Assembly (NCBI GenBank): GCA_947488085.1
Contig: CANKYI010000001.1
Coordinates: 248,001 to 312,000, forward strand
Direction of reading: 5' to 3'
Source: an uncultured Erythrobacter sp.
GTDB taxonomy: Bacteria > Pseudomonadota > Alphaproteobacteria > Sphingomonadales > Sphingomonadaceae
DNA: 64,000 bases
Shown here piece after piece: positions 1 to 8,470 of the stretch; position 1 is the first letter of the stretch, and each line of letters opens with the position of its first letter. The translations under genes were made by a program, and so were the position numbers. Under the pieces are notes generated by a model. It worked only from the letters and a program-made list of their open reading frames with translations. It made no database searches and had not been told where the DNA came from.

Positions 1-972
1 CACTTCAAGAGACGGTTTTTCTTCGAATACGCCGCCGCGCATGTCAGCTTGCGTTGCGGGCACCAGTTGGATGTCGCCGCCGGTTTCCTCAGGTGAAAAC
101 AGATTAAGCAAGCCATCTTGGTCAAGTGGGGTCGGTTGCTTTGGCGGCGCTTCGGCCACGTTCACGGCGAGCGTTTCAAAGAGGCTCGCCCATTCCCCAC
201 CAGGCGTACCGACGATTTGATAGTTTGCAGATTTGCGTCGGATATCTTCGTTCGCAGGGATTGCGGTCAGCACCGGAATATCGACCGCATCAGCGAAGGC
301 CTGCGCTTCGCCAGTTCCGTCATCCTTATTGATGATCATACCGGCCACACCGACATTGCCGCCCATTTTGCGGAAATATTCGACAGCATGGCAGACATTG
401 TTGGCGACATAGAGCGATTGGAGATCGTTCGATCCGACCACGATCACTTTTTGGCACATGTCGCGCGCAATCGGCAGGCCGAACCCGCCGCACACCACGT
501 CGCCTAGGAAATCGAGCAGGACATAGTCGAAGCCCCAATCGTGAAAGCCGAGTTTTTCGAGCAGCTCAAAACCGTGGATGATACCGCGTCCACCGCAACC
601 GCGGCCGACCTCAGGTCCGCCCAGTTCCATCGCAAACACGCCATCGCGTTGGAAGCATACGTCTTCGATTGTAACCTCTTCGCCTGCGAGCTTCTTTTTT
701 GAAGAGGTTTCGATGATCGTGGGGCAGCTTTTCCCGCCAAACAACAAGCTGGTCGTGTCGGACTTCGGATCACAACCGATCAGCAGAACACGTTTGCCCT
801 GTTGCGCCATCATGTAGCTGAGATTGGAGAGCGCGAAGCTTTTGCCTGAACCGCCTTTGCCATAAATTGCGATGACTTGAGTTTCGCTCTTTACTTCACC
901 AGTGTGAACCGGATCGGGCTCTTGGCTGGCCTCTTCGCGCAGAGCATCTGTTTGGATATCTAACATCGTCAT
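1..972 (-). CDS. bchX: Chlorophyllide a reductase iron protein BchX (3' end cut by window)
   Basis: BchX is the ATP-driven Fe-S electron donor (NifH-like) of chlorophyllide a oxidoreductase BchXYZ, which reduces ring B on the way to bacteriochlorophyll. The visible 324 codons contain a P-loop GKGGSGKS at residues 38-45 and the two cluster-ligand cysteines, Cys126 in GRGCGGRG and Cys161 in DVVCGGFG. The start ATG at 972 overlaps the bchC stop as ATGA; a second ATG two codons later at 966 is possible. The gene runs off the left edge without a stop. The order bchC-bchX is the usual one (bchCXYZ-puf), and that order rules for BchX over the paralogue BchL. Confidence 0.95.
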   Translation of the reverse strand, partial: MTMLDIQTDALREEASQEPDPVHTGEVKSETQVIAIYGKGGSGKSFALSNLSYMMAQQGKRVLLIGCDPKSDTTSLLFGGKSCPTIIETSSKKKLAGEEVTIEDVCFQRDGVFAMELGGPEVGRGCGGRGIIHGFELLEKLGFHDWGFDYVLLDFLGDVVCGGFGLPIARDMCQKVIVVGSNDLQSLYVANNVCHAVEYFRKMGGNVGVAGMIINKDDGTGEAQAFADAVDIPVLTAIPANEDIRRKSANYQIVGTPGGEWASLFETLAVNVAEAPPKQPTPLDQDGLLNLFSPEETGGDIQLVPATQADMRGGVFEEKPSLEV

Positions 973-1904
973 GCTGCGTTGCTCCAGTCGAGTACCATTT
1001 TCAGGCAGTTTGGATCGGTGAAGGCCTGCGGATAAGCGTCGAGCGCCTGATCTGCGGGACGGCGATCCGTGATGAGGTTGGCGAGGTTGAGCTTACGCTC
1101 CTCGATCAGCGCGCGCGTGGCGGCCATATCGGCTGGCTGCCATTCGGCCGCGATGCGCAGGCGCGCCTCTTTCATGAAAGCTGGCGGGAAAGCAAAATTG
1201 ATGCGACTGGCGTAAAAGCCTGCAAGCGTGATCTCTCCACCTTTGGCGAGACGCCCGATCAGTGCATCGAAAATATCGGCATCCCCGCTCGCATCATAGA
1301 TAGAGGTGTAGTCACGGCGATTATCTGCGTCGGGTGATGTGACGGTATAGTCTTGCGCACCAGAGTGTCGTGCTTCGTTGGTTTCCCAGACAGTTGGGGC
1401 AGGTGCGCCCATGGCGATGGAAATCCGCGCGAGCAGGCGGCCAAGCACACCGTGTCCGATGATAAGGTCAGGCGCGCTGCCGCCTTTGATTGCGTGAAGC
1501 GCCGTTGCGGCGAGTGCACAAAGCACTCCATCTGCTCCAAGAGCTTCTGGCACAGGCAGAGCCCGGGCTGATGGCACAACAAGTTGGCGTGCTGTGCCGC
1601 CGAACAATCCGCGCGCTTCGCTGTAACAATTGGCGCCGGGCACAAAAACCCACTCGCCGACGCGACCAGTGGCGTCCGCACCCGCTTCGATAATCCGTCC
1701 AACGGATTCGTAACCCGGCACCAATGGATAGCCCATGCCGGGGAAGTCAGGCATCTGCCCGCTCCAAAGCAATTTTTCGGTTCCTGAGCTGATACCGCTC
1801 CAAGCGATCTCGACGAGCACATCGCCCGTCCCGACCGGATTTAGCTCAAGCGAGCGGAGCGCCAAACGCTCCGGTCCCTCAAGAATCACGGCCAGTGTGT
1901 TCAT
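969..1904 (-). CDS. bchC: Bacteriochlorophyllide a dehydrogenase BchC
   Basis: 311 aa. BchC oxidises the 3-hydroxyethyl group of the bacteriochlorophyllide precursor to 3-acetyl, a late step of bacteriochlorophyll a synthesis. The protein has a medium-chain dehydrogenase fold, with an N-terminal GroES-like part (EIAWSGISSGTEKLLWSG) and a Rossmann segment IIGHGVLGRLLA near residue 150. The ATG at 1904 is preceded by GAGG. The stop overlaps the start of bchX by 4 nt, so the two are translationally coupled. A PpsR-type palindrome lies about 100 bp upstream. Identity rests on sequence pattern plus position between crtF and bchX. Confidence 0.93.
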   Translation of the reverse strand: MNTLAVILEGPERLALRSLELNPVGTGDVLVEIAWSGISSGTEKLLWSGQMPDFPGMGYPLVPGYESVGRIIEAGADATGRVGEWVFVPGANCYSEARGLFGGTARQLVVPSARALPVPEALGADGVLCALAATALHAIKGGSAPDLIIGHGVLGRLLARISIAMGAPAPTVWETNEARHSGAQDYTVTSPDADNRRDYTSIYDASGDADIFDALIGRLAKGGEITLAGFYASRINFAFPPAFMKEARLRIAAEWQPADMAATRALIEERKLNLANLITDRRPADQALDAYPQAFTDPNCLKMVLDWSNAA

Positions 1905-2004
1905 TATCGCCTCAGCTTCCCCTTGGCTGCCGTTGATCCCTCACGACTCGCGCAGTGCCTAAATAAATAGACTCTCTCACCCATTTGCTACGCCTTACAT
2001 ATTG

Positions 2005-2028
2005 AAGTGTCAAATAAAGCAGACACTT
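2005..2028. promoter_or_regulatory. PpsR/CrtJ-like operator upstream of bchC
   Basis: Palindrome AAGTGTCA-N8-AGACACTT, containing the canonical TGT-N12-ACA core at 2008-2025. It lies in the crtF-bchC intergenic gap, about 100 bp upstream of bchC. In purple bacteria such sites bind the redox/light repressor PpsR (CrtJ). The site is seen in the sequence; repressor binding is inferred. Confidence 0.75.
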
Positions 2029-2034
2029 TAATTG

Positions 2035-3162
2035 TCAGGCCTTTGCGACAACGATGCTGGCGTTGACTGGTTGCGGGGTTGCGATGGAGCGAATGCTGGA
2101 AAAGCCCGCTGCGCGCAGCATTTCGGTGATCTCGGCGCTGCTGCGCGCGCGACCAGAGCCCATGGCCCACAAATACATGCCGAAAAATGCCTCACCCATC
2201 CCCTCTGCGCCGGGGACGCGGGCCATGGGTTCGGCGATCAAAAGGCGACCACCGGGCGCAAGGCTAGTGCGGATATTAGCGAGCAATTTTGAGGCCGGTT
2301 CATCGTTATGGTCATGCAGGATGCGCACCAACGAGATGATGTCATACCCTGTGGGGATGGGGTCATCAAAGAAGTTGCCGGGATGCGCGCTGACTCGGTC
2401 CGCGCCCACGGCGTTGGCGAGCACTTGTGCGCCGGTCTCCACCACTTCGGGCAAGTCGAACAGGCCGAGATGCAGGCTGGAATTCGCCTGCCCCATCCGT
2501 GTCAGAAATGCCCCATGTCCACCGCCGACATCGAGCAGTTTCGCGCCTGTGGGAAAGCGGAAACTTGCAAGCACCTGATCTGCGACAAAGTGTTGAGAAG
2601 CCGCCATCAATTCGGAATATTCTCGGGTTTCTTCGCCCGATTTCGCCGCTCCATGCAACGCGCCAGCATAAGACCAGTAGCGCGACAGGTCGGTTGGCTC
2701 TTTGCGGTCCTGCCGCAGCAAAGTCATCGGATCGGCAAGGTCGCGATAAAGCAACCGGTGATGCCGGACCATTGCCTGCGCACCCTTGTCCGCGGCCAGC
2801 ACTGCGCCCTGTTCCCCCAACATCCAACAATCGGCCTCAGGCGCTTCGGTGAGCTTCAGTGCTCGTCCAGCGCGGAGCAGTGTCAACGCGGCATCCCAGC
2901 TGAGGTCCAACTCATCCGCAATCTCCGCAGTTTCGAACGGACCATGGGTCAAGAGATCGAGCAGGCCGCTTTCCACGCTTGCACGCAAAATCTGTGTGTA
3001 AGTGAAGCCCGCAACCAGATCGAAGGCGGCACTCGCACGACTGCGCGCGATTAGATTGATCAGCGGAAGCTTTGCCGCCCAATACTGAAAGCGAGGATTG
3101 GCAAACACGGCATTGCGCCGCGCGATCCAGCGCGCTTTTAGCGATAGAGGTCGCGATCCCAC
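2035..3162 (-). CDS. crtF: Demethylspheroidene O-methyltransferase CrtF
   Basis: CrtF methylates the 1-hydroxy group of carotenoids with S-adenosylmethionine in the spheroidene/spirilloxanthin pathway. An N-terminal dimerisation/winged-helix part is followed by a SAM-binding motif LLDVGGGHGAF and a C-terminal methyltransferase core. The reading frame is open up to a possible ATG at 3222. The 20 extra residues do not resemble the family, and a PpsR palindrome and the divergent crtD promoter lie inside that stretch. I therefore prefer the GTG at 3162 (375 aa, starting just before LSLKARWIARR), although no clear Shine-Dalgarno precedes either start. Divergent from crtD; followed by bchC in the same direction. 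Confidence 0.9.
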   Translation of the reverse strand: MGSRPLSLKARWIARRNAVFANPRFQYWAAKLPLINLIARSRASAAFDLVAGFTYTQILRASVESGLLDLLTHGPFETAEIADELDLSWDAALTLLRAGRALKLTEAPEADCWMLGEQGAVLAADKGAQAMVRHHRLLYRDLADPMTLLRQDRKEPTDLSRYWSYAGALHGAAKSGEETREYSELMAASQHFVADQVLASFRFPTGAKLLDVGGGHGAFLTRMGQANSSLHLGLFDLPEVVETGAQVLANAVGADRVSAHPGNFFDDPIPTGYDIISLVRILHDHNDEPASKLLANIRTSLAPGGRLLIAEPMARVPGAEGMGEAFFGMYLWAMGSGRARSSAEITEMLRAAGFSSIRSIATPQPVNASIVVAKA

Positions 3163-3192
3163 TACCAGAATTTCGTTATTTGACACATCATA

Positions 3193-3210
3193 TGTCCAAA
3201 GTGTTGGACA
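3193..3210. promoter_or_regulatory. PpsR/CrtJ-like operator between crtF and crtD
   Basis: Near-perfect palindrome TGTCCAA-N4-TTGGACA, which fits TGT-N12-ACA exactly. It sits between the divergent crtF and crtD genes and could repress both. Each arm contains a TTGGAC -35-like hexamer, one on each strand. A further half-site (GACA-N7-TGTC) overlaps it at 3182-3196. Binding by PpsR is inferred from the motif and context. Confidence 0.75.
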
Positions 3211-3310
3211 GATGCTATGCATGCGTCAATGATAATATCGTCGACTCGGCCCCCTGTCCCAAATCATAGGGCACGGCCGATCGCGCGACTGAACGCACTG
3301 GGGGAGAACG

Positions 3311-4885
3311 ATGGGCGGCACTGTCGTCGTAATCGGAGCGGGAATGGGCGGGCTCGCCAGCGCAGCCCAACTCGCCGCGCGTGGTTACGATGTTACCGTC
3401 GTCGAAAAAGAGGCCGAAGTCGGCGGGAAAGCCCGCCGTGTCATGGTCGATGGACACCCCGTCGATGCCGGCCCCACGGTCTTCACAATGCGCGACGTGT
3501 TCGATGGAATTTTCCAGTCCTGCGGCACTCGGTTAGAGGATCACGTCCGCCTGCGCCGCGCCGAGGTAATCGCGCGCCACGCCTGGGATGAACGTGAAAC
3601 GCTCGACCTGTTTGCTGATCCTGTGCGCAGCGAAGAGGCGGTCGGCGATTTTGCTGGGACAGACGCGGCTAAGGGGTATCGCGAGTTTCGCCACGCGACC
3701 CGGCGCATGTATGACATCCTGAACGAACCGATGATGCGCGGCGACAATGTCAGCACACCATTGCCGCTATTGTGGCGCATCGGATTGTGGCGGTTTGATG
3801 CTTTTGCGGCGATTCGCCCACACCAGAATATGTGGAAGGCGCTGGGCGGTTTCTTCCCTGATCCGCGCCTGCGGCAATTGTTTGGCCGCTATGCCACCTA
3901 TTGCGGATCATCCCCCTTTGCCGCGCCTGCGACATTGATGCTGATTGCGCATGTCGAGGCGACCGGCGTGTGGTTGATCGATGGCGGTATCCATGCCTTG
4001 GCACAGGCTTTGCGCAAGGTTTCCGAGGCCAAAGGCGTGCGTTTCCGCATGCAAGAGACAGTGGCCGAAGTGCTGGTTGAACGTGGGCATGGCGCAAAGG
4101 GCGTACGGTTAGCCACTGGTGAGCGGATCGCTGCTGATGCGGTGATTTGCAACGCTGATCCCGGAGCGATTGCTTCTGGAAAATTTGGCGGTCAGGCGAG
4201 CCGTGCGGTGCGTCCTCTTGCTCCTGAAAAGCGCTCGCTATCCGCGATGGTCTGGTTCGCACATGCTGAAACGAGCGGGTTCGACCTATCGCATCACAAC
4301 GTCTTTTTCTCACCCAATTACAGTCGTGAGTTTGACCAGATTGCCAGTGGTCAGACGCCCACCGAGCCGTCTGTCTATGTCTGCGCGCAAGATCGCGGCG
4401 GACATCGCATCGGGGCAGAATCCATCAGCAATGGTCGCCGCGAGCGTATCCAGATCATCGTCAATGCACCCGCCAATGGCGACACACATTCCTACCCATC
4501 CGAGGAGACCGAGCAATGCACAGTCCAGATGAAAGCAACGCTGGAGCGATGCAGCCTGAGGCTCGAGGATCCCATGCCTCACTCTCTGGCAAGCCCGGCG
4601 GATTGGGAAAAGCTGTTCCCAGCCACAGGCGGCGCCCTTTATGGCAGAGCGTCGCACGGCTCGGCGGCCTCATTCCTGAGACAAGGTCCACGCACGCGCA
4701 TACCGGGCCTTTACTGCGCGGGCGGGGCGACGCATCCCTCAGCCGGGGTCCCGATGGCCGCCTTGTCCGGACTGCTCGCAGCGAAGAAGGTCGACGCGGA
4801 CCTCGCTTTGACGAGGCGGTCCCACCGGGTGGCTATACCTGGTGGTATATCGACGCGATCAGCGCGGACGGGCGCCACGGGCTGA
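3311..4885 (+). CDS. crtD: Hydroxyneurosporene/methoxyneurosporene desaturase CrtD
   Basis: CrtD is a FAD-dependent phytoene-desaturase-family enzyme that introduces the C-3,4 double bond into 1-hydroxy- or 1-methoxy-carotenoids. The N-terminus holds a dinucleotide fold, VVVIGAGMGGLASAAQLA, followed by VVEKEAEVGGKARR. The C-terminus has the family motif GLYCAGGATHPSAGVPMAAL. The part that resembles the family ends near residue 498. The last 25 residues are only an open-frame tail overlapping the next gene. ATG at 3311 follows GGGGAG. First gene of a crtD-crtC unit; a PpsR-like site lies upstream. Confidence 0.92.
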   Translation: MGGTVVVIGAGMGGLASAAQLAARGYDVTVVEKEAEVGGKARRVMVDGHPVDAGPTVFTMRDVFDGIFQSCGTRLEDHVRLRRAEVIARHAWDERETLDLFADPVRSEEAVGDFAGTDAAKGYREFRHATRRMYDILNEPMMRGDNVSTPLPLLWRIGLWRFDAFAAIRPHQNMWKALGGFFPDPRLRQLFGRYATYCGSSPFAAPATLMLIAHVEATGVWLIDGGIHALAQALRKVSEAKGVRFRMQETVAEVLVERGHGAKGVRLATGERIAADAVICNADPGAIASGKFGGQASRAVRPLAPEKRSLSAMVWFAHAETSGFDLSHHNVFFSPNYSREFDQIASGQTPTEPSVYVCAQDRGGHRIGAESISNGRRERIQIIVNAPANGDTHSYPSEETEQCTVQMKATLERCSLRLEDPMPHSLASPADWEKLFPATGGALYGRASHGSAASFLRQGPRTRIPGLYCAGGATHPSAGVPMAALSGLLAAKKVDADLALTRRSHRVAIPGGISTRSARTGATG

Positions 4886-5724
4886 CCATTATTGCGTTTT
4901 TGGGCAGCGTATTCTCGCCCTATTACAAAGCCAGTGGACGCGGCGATCCGATCGATCACAGCTCTTTGAATGTTGCTTTGTACGGTCCCAATCATCGCTG
5001 GGTTATGACCGAACGGCCCAGCGGCGATGTGGCCCGTGATGCGCACAATTTGGTGATCGGGTCCAGCCAGATGCGCTGGAATGGCGATGCGCTGGAGATT
5101 GATATTGAGGAGCGGGATAAGCGGCTCTTTAACCCGTTCCGACGGCGCGTTTGTGGTAAAGTGCGAGTGTTTCCAGAGGCGCTGAACCCAACCAGCTTTG
5201 CGCTGGATCCTGCACAAAACCATATATGGCACTGTATGGCCCCGCGTGCCCGTATCGAAGTTGAGATGGAAAAGCCCGGCCTGTCATGGAGCGGGCAAGG
5301 GTATTTCGACCACAATCGTGGTTCTGAGCCGTTGGAGACAGGCTTTAACACCTGGCATTGGTCGCGCGCGCATATGAAGGAAGGCGCGGTGGTTTGTTAC
5401 GAGGGCGAACGCGGCGATGGCTCGCTTTTCGCCAGCGCCATTCGGTTTGACCGTGATGGAATACCCGCCGAAGTGCCCTTGCCCGCAATGGCCGGATTGC
5501 CGAACAGCAAATGGCAGGTGGGACGGCGCACACGCTCCGAAATCGGCGTCGCAGAGGTGCGGCGAACATGGGAGGACACGCCGTTTTACGCGCGTTCCGA
5601 ACTGGCATCGCGCCTGTATGGTGAAGATGTTGTCGCGGTTCAGGAGAGCCTGGACATGCGGCGGTTTGCATCGCCCCTCGTGCAGTTTATGCTGCCATTT
5701 CGGATGCCGCGCGGACCCGCCTAG
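4516..5724 (+). CDS. crtC: Carotenoid 1,2-hydratase CrtC (start uncertain)
   Basis: CrtC adds water across the terminal C-1,2 double bond of neurosporene or lycopene-type carotenoids. The recognisable protein begins at about 4800 with FDEAVPPGGYTWWYIDAISADG and runs on through IIAFLGSVFSPYY to the stop at 5724. The only ATGs in this frame upstream are at 4516 and 4549, deep inside crtD. They would add about 97 residues of arginine-rich sequence that looks like an out-of-frame reading of crtD. No ATG, GTG or TTG occurs in frame in the 180 nt before the conserved part. The real start may be CTG at 4714, or the protein may arise by frameshifting from crtD. Function sure, N-terminus not. Confidence 0.85.
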   Translation: MHSPDESNAGAMQPEARGSHASLSGKPGGLGKAVPSHRRRPLWQSVARLGGLIPETRSTHAHTGPLLRGRGDASLSRGPDGRLVRTARSEEGRRGPRFDEAVPPGGYTWWYIDAISADGRHGLTIIAFLGSVFSPYYKASGRGDPIDHSSLNVALYGPNHRWVMTERPSGDVARDAHNLVIGSSQMRWNGDALEIDIEERDKRLFNPFRRRVCGKVRVFPEALNPTSFALDPAQNHIWHCMAPRARIEVEMEKPGLSWSGQGYFDHNRGSEPLETGFNTWHWSRAHMKEGAVVCYEGERGDGSLFASAIRFDRDGIPAEVPLPAMAGLPNSKWQVGRRTRSEIGVAEVRRTWEDTPFYARSELASRLYGEDVVAVQESLDMRRFASPLVQFMLPFRMPRGPA

Positions 5725-5879
5725 GCTTCTTCGTCAGCCTTCTTGGCTTCTGCTTCCTTGGCGGCTTTTGCTTCGCGGCTTTGGCGCAGCTCGCGACGCA
5801 TTTTTGACCATTGCCAAATGCCAAGGCCCATTGCGATGCCATAGAAAAACACCAGCTCTATCCATGCAATATTGCCCAT
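5721..5879 (-). CDS. Small membrane protein of the photosynthesis cluster (52 aa)
   Basis: A 52-codon frame starts at ATG 5879 behind a strong GAGGAG Shine-Dalgarno, 15 nt after the bchO stop, so it is probably the last gene of the bchI-bchD-bchO operon. The translation begins MGNIAWIELVFFYGIAMGLG, a likely single membrane span at residues 4-22. A basic stretch (KMRRELRQSRE) and an Ala/Lys/Glu-rich charged tail follow. It ends tail to tail with crtC, the stop codons overlapping. I know no function. The good ribosome-binding site and location argue for a real gene, perhaps a membrane partner of pigment enzymes or light-harvesting assembly. Confidence 0.7.
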   Translation of the reverse strand: MGNIAWIELVFFYGIAMGLGIWQWSKMRRELRQSREAKAAKEAEAKKADEEA

Positions 5880-5894
5880 GTCTGGCTCCTCTTA

Positions 5895-6788
5895 TCAGGC
5901 CTCAGATAGCAGATGTTGCGCGGCGAATTCCGTGACGAGTTTCGCCGCGTGATCGGGCGCTTCTTCATGCGCAAGGTGGCCCAATTCTGGCAGACTTTCC
6001 AGCCGCGATGTTGGTAGCCATGCATGCGCCTCTTTCGCCCAATCAAGCGGGATTGCTGCGTCCTTATCGGAATGGAGCAACAGCACCGGATTGACGATTT
6101 CGTGCATGCGGGTGCGCAAGGTCGGTAAATCCCAATTCGCCATCATCGCCAATGCACCTTTGGTGTGACCCGCATTGCGCAAGAGGATTGAATAACAGGC
6201 GAGCCCTTCAGCATCGATCCGCGAGTGCGTGGAGCGATAGATAAACCGCTCCGCCTCACTGCCAAAGCCCGCCGCCGCGCTGAATATGCGCGGGACCAGC
6301 GGGTTGACGAAAAGCAGCTTTGCGAGAGCCGGGAACACTTGCGCAGCCGGTCCGGGAAAGGGGCGCAGAGCAGCGTTGAGGCCGATGACTGGCCCTGTGA
6401 ATCCGTGATCCAGAGCCAATTGCAGTGCCAAAGCGGCACCGGCTGAATGCCCGACAATCACATCGGGGACGAATTCGGTCTCCGCCAACAAATGCGCAAT
6501 CGCACTGGCCATTTGGGGAAGCGACATGTCGGTTGGTGGGTGGCCGGTGGTGAATGCGTGTCGCGGCAAATCGGGGGCAAGCACATCGAAGTCACGCGCC
6601 AAGAGCGGCATCACACCGCGCCAGCTATGGACAGATGCTCCGGTGCCGTGGAGCAAAAGGAGGCGTGGTTTGCCCGCACTTCCCATGCGTTGAATGTGCC
6701 AAGTTGCACCGCCCACGGGCACAAATGCGCTGGTATCACGGTGCGGCCAGATACGCCCTTCGCGAGCCCAGTTCAGCGCGCTGCTCAT
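5895..6788 (-). CDS. bchO: Alpha/beta hydrolase BchO (magnesium chelatase accessory protein)
   Basis: 297 aa alpha/beta hydrolase encoded after bchD, as in other purple bacteria. The exact role of BchO in magnesium insertion or pigment synthesis is not settled. The nucleophile elbow VGHSAGAA puts Ser115 in place. Asp241 or Asp243 (LLHSDKDAAIP) and His271 (ELGHLAHEEAP) complete a likely catalytic triad, and LLLHGTGASVHSW near residue 50 supplies the oxyanion region. The start overlaps the bchD stop by 4 nt. Part of bchI-bchD-bchO. Confidence 0.92.
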   Translation of the reverse strand: MSSALNWAREGRIWPHRDTSAFVPVGGATWHIQRMGSAGKPRLLLLHGTGASVHSWRGVMPLLARDFDVLAPDLPRHAFTTGHPPTDMSLPQMASAIAHLLAETEFVPDVIVGHSAGAALALQLALDHGFTGPVIGLNAALRPFPGPAAQVFPALAKLLFVNPLVPRIFSAAAGFGSEAERFIYRSTHSRIDAEGLACYSILLRNAGHTKGALAMMANWDLPTLRTRMHEIVNPVLLLHSDKDAAIPLDWAKEAHAWLPTSRLESLPELGHLAHEEAPDHAAKLVTEFAAQHLLSEA

Positions 6789-8470
6789 GCGGTAACCTTC
6801 GCCGCATCAACGGCCGAAATCGCTTTGTGCAAGGCCTTCGCATCGGCGCGCGGTAAAGCTAGGTAACGCGCGGCCATTGCTGCGGCCAATTCGGGTCCCT
6901 CGCGACCCGGCCGTGCGGAAATATCGACCACAAGGGCGTCGAGACCAGCGCGCGCAATCGCCTTCGCTGCCGCTTCCGCATCTTCGCCCGCTTGCTTGCG
7001 ACTCGGCTGCCCGTCGGCATCAATATTCGCGCGGCCATCGGTCAGCACCACAAGGCTCGGCGTGCGACCACGCGCCGCGACCGCATCCGCAGCCTCGCGC
7101 GCGGCGTTTAATCCCATGGCGAGCGGCGTGCCGCCTCCACCGGGAAGTTCTGCCAAAGCGCGGCGGGCGCGAGTGAGCGAGCGTGTGGGGGGCAGCAGCA
7201 TCTCCGCAGTGTTGCCGCGAAATGCTATCAGTGCGACCTCGCTGCGGGTCACATAGGCCTGTGCCAGCATCAATTCGACTGCGCCCTTCGCTTCCGCCAG
7301 CCGAGCCGCCGCTGCCGATCCGGAGGCATCGACGGCAAAGATCGTGACACGCGCAGCCTTTTCCTCAAACCGGCGAACGCGCAGATCATCTTTGCGCACG
7401 ATGATCGGAGCGTCCGAACCGCTCTCGCGCCGCCGCACACTCTGCCACGGAACCGCCGCGCGCAATGTATCTATCAACGCCAGCCGGGCACCCCCACGCG
7501 GCATGCCGGGACGCGCACCAAGTGGCTTTCCACGAAGGCCTGATTTGCGCTTTTGCCCGGACCCTGCACCGCCGCGTTTGGGCGCGTTGCCTTTGACCAA
7601 TTGTGCGAGCAAATCCGCAGGGATCGATGCTGTGACAGCCTCTACCATCAAATCCTCCAGCGTCTGATCGCGGTCCTTATCCTCGCTATCCGAAGGTGTG
7701 TCGCTGGGATCGGGGGGAGGGGGTGGTTGATCCTCGGGTGGTTCAGGTTCAGCAGGCGGCAATTGCGTTGCGAGCGGAGCCAGCACGAGCTTCGCCGCTG
7801 CCTCCAGATCGCCACGCTCGGCAACATCGCGCTGATTCAAGACCGCGTGCGCACGCGCCGCTTCGCCTGCAAATAGGAGCGGCCGCAGAGAGGCAACACC
7901 CAAGGCTGACGCAGTGCCGGCCAGTGCTTTAAGCGCATTGTCTTCCAGCCCTGCCACCATGCTAAGATCACCAGCAGCCACAATCGCAACATCGCCCCAT
8001 TCGCGTGATCCGGTGAGGTCACACTGAAACGCTGCACGCTCCCGCAGCGAGGCAGGCGGTGCATCTTCGACTTCCCGCGAGTCATCGAGCAGCACCAGCG
8101 CCACTTGGCAGTCGTCCAATGCCTGTGCGAGCCGCCCAGCCACGCTCTCATCCAGCCGCTCTGCCATCGGCACAATCAACACGCCGCCAGCGGCCTCTGC
8201 CAAAATCCCGGTCGTCGCAATCGGCTTTCCCGCAGCGAGGCTCGCCGCGATGTCGATCCCGCCGAGCAGCCGCTCATCATCGACATGGCCGGGCAATCGG
8301 CGGCAAGGCAGAGCATCACCTATCGCACTCACCAACGCATCGCGCGCAGGTGTTACGCCACGCAGCACAATCGCGCCAAAACTCAAAGGAGCGAGACTGA
8401 AAAGTCGGGCAGCGAGCAGCGCATCGTGTGCGGGGTCCGCAACACTAGCGGGATCGCCGCCGGGGTTCAC
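6785..8470 (-). CDS. bchD: Magnesium chelatase subunit D BchD
   Basis: 561 aa. BchD pairs with BchI as the AAA+ motor that lets BchH insert Mg2+ into protoporphyrin IX, the first committed step of bacteriochlorophyll synthesis. The N-terminal half is a degenerate AAA+ domain without an intact P-loop. Residues 237-270 are the typical Pro/Asp-rich linker. The C-terminal half is a von Willebrand A domain with a MIDAS motif DASGS at 381-385. The start codon is GTG and overlaps the bchI stop by 4 nt. Confidence 0.94.
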   Translation of the reverse strand: MNPGGDPASVADPAHDALLAARLFSLAPLSFGAIVLRGVTPARDALVSAIGDALPCRRLPGHVDDERLLGGIDIAASLAAGKPIATTGILAEAAGGVLIVPMAERLDESVAGRLAQALDDCQVALVLLDDSREVEDAPPASLRERAAFQCDLTGSREWGDVAIVAAGDLSMVAGLEDNALKALAGTASALGVASLRPLLFAGEAARAHAVLNQRDVAERGDLEAAAKLVLAPLATQLPPAEPEPPEDQPPPPPDPSDTPSDSEDKDRDQTLEDLMVEAVTASIPADLLAQLVKGNAPKRGGAGSGQKRKSGLRGKPLGARPGMPRGGARLALIDTLRAAVPWQSVRRRESGSDAPIIVRKDDLRVRRFEEKAARVTIFAVDASGSAAAARLAEAKGAVELMLAQAYVTRSEVALIAFRGNTAEMLLPPTRSLTRARRALAELPGGGGTPLAMGLNAAREAADAVAARGRTPSLVVLTDGRANIDADGQPSRKQAGEDAEAAAKAIARAGLDALVVDISARPGREGPELAAAMAARYLALPRADAKALHKAISAVDAAKVTA

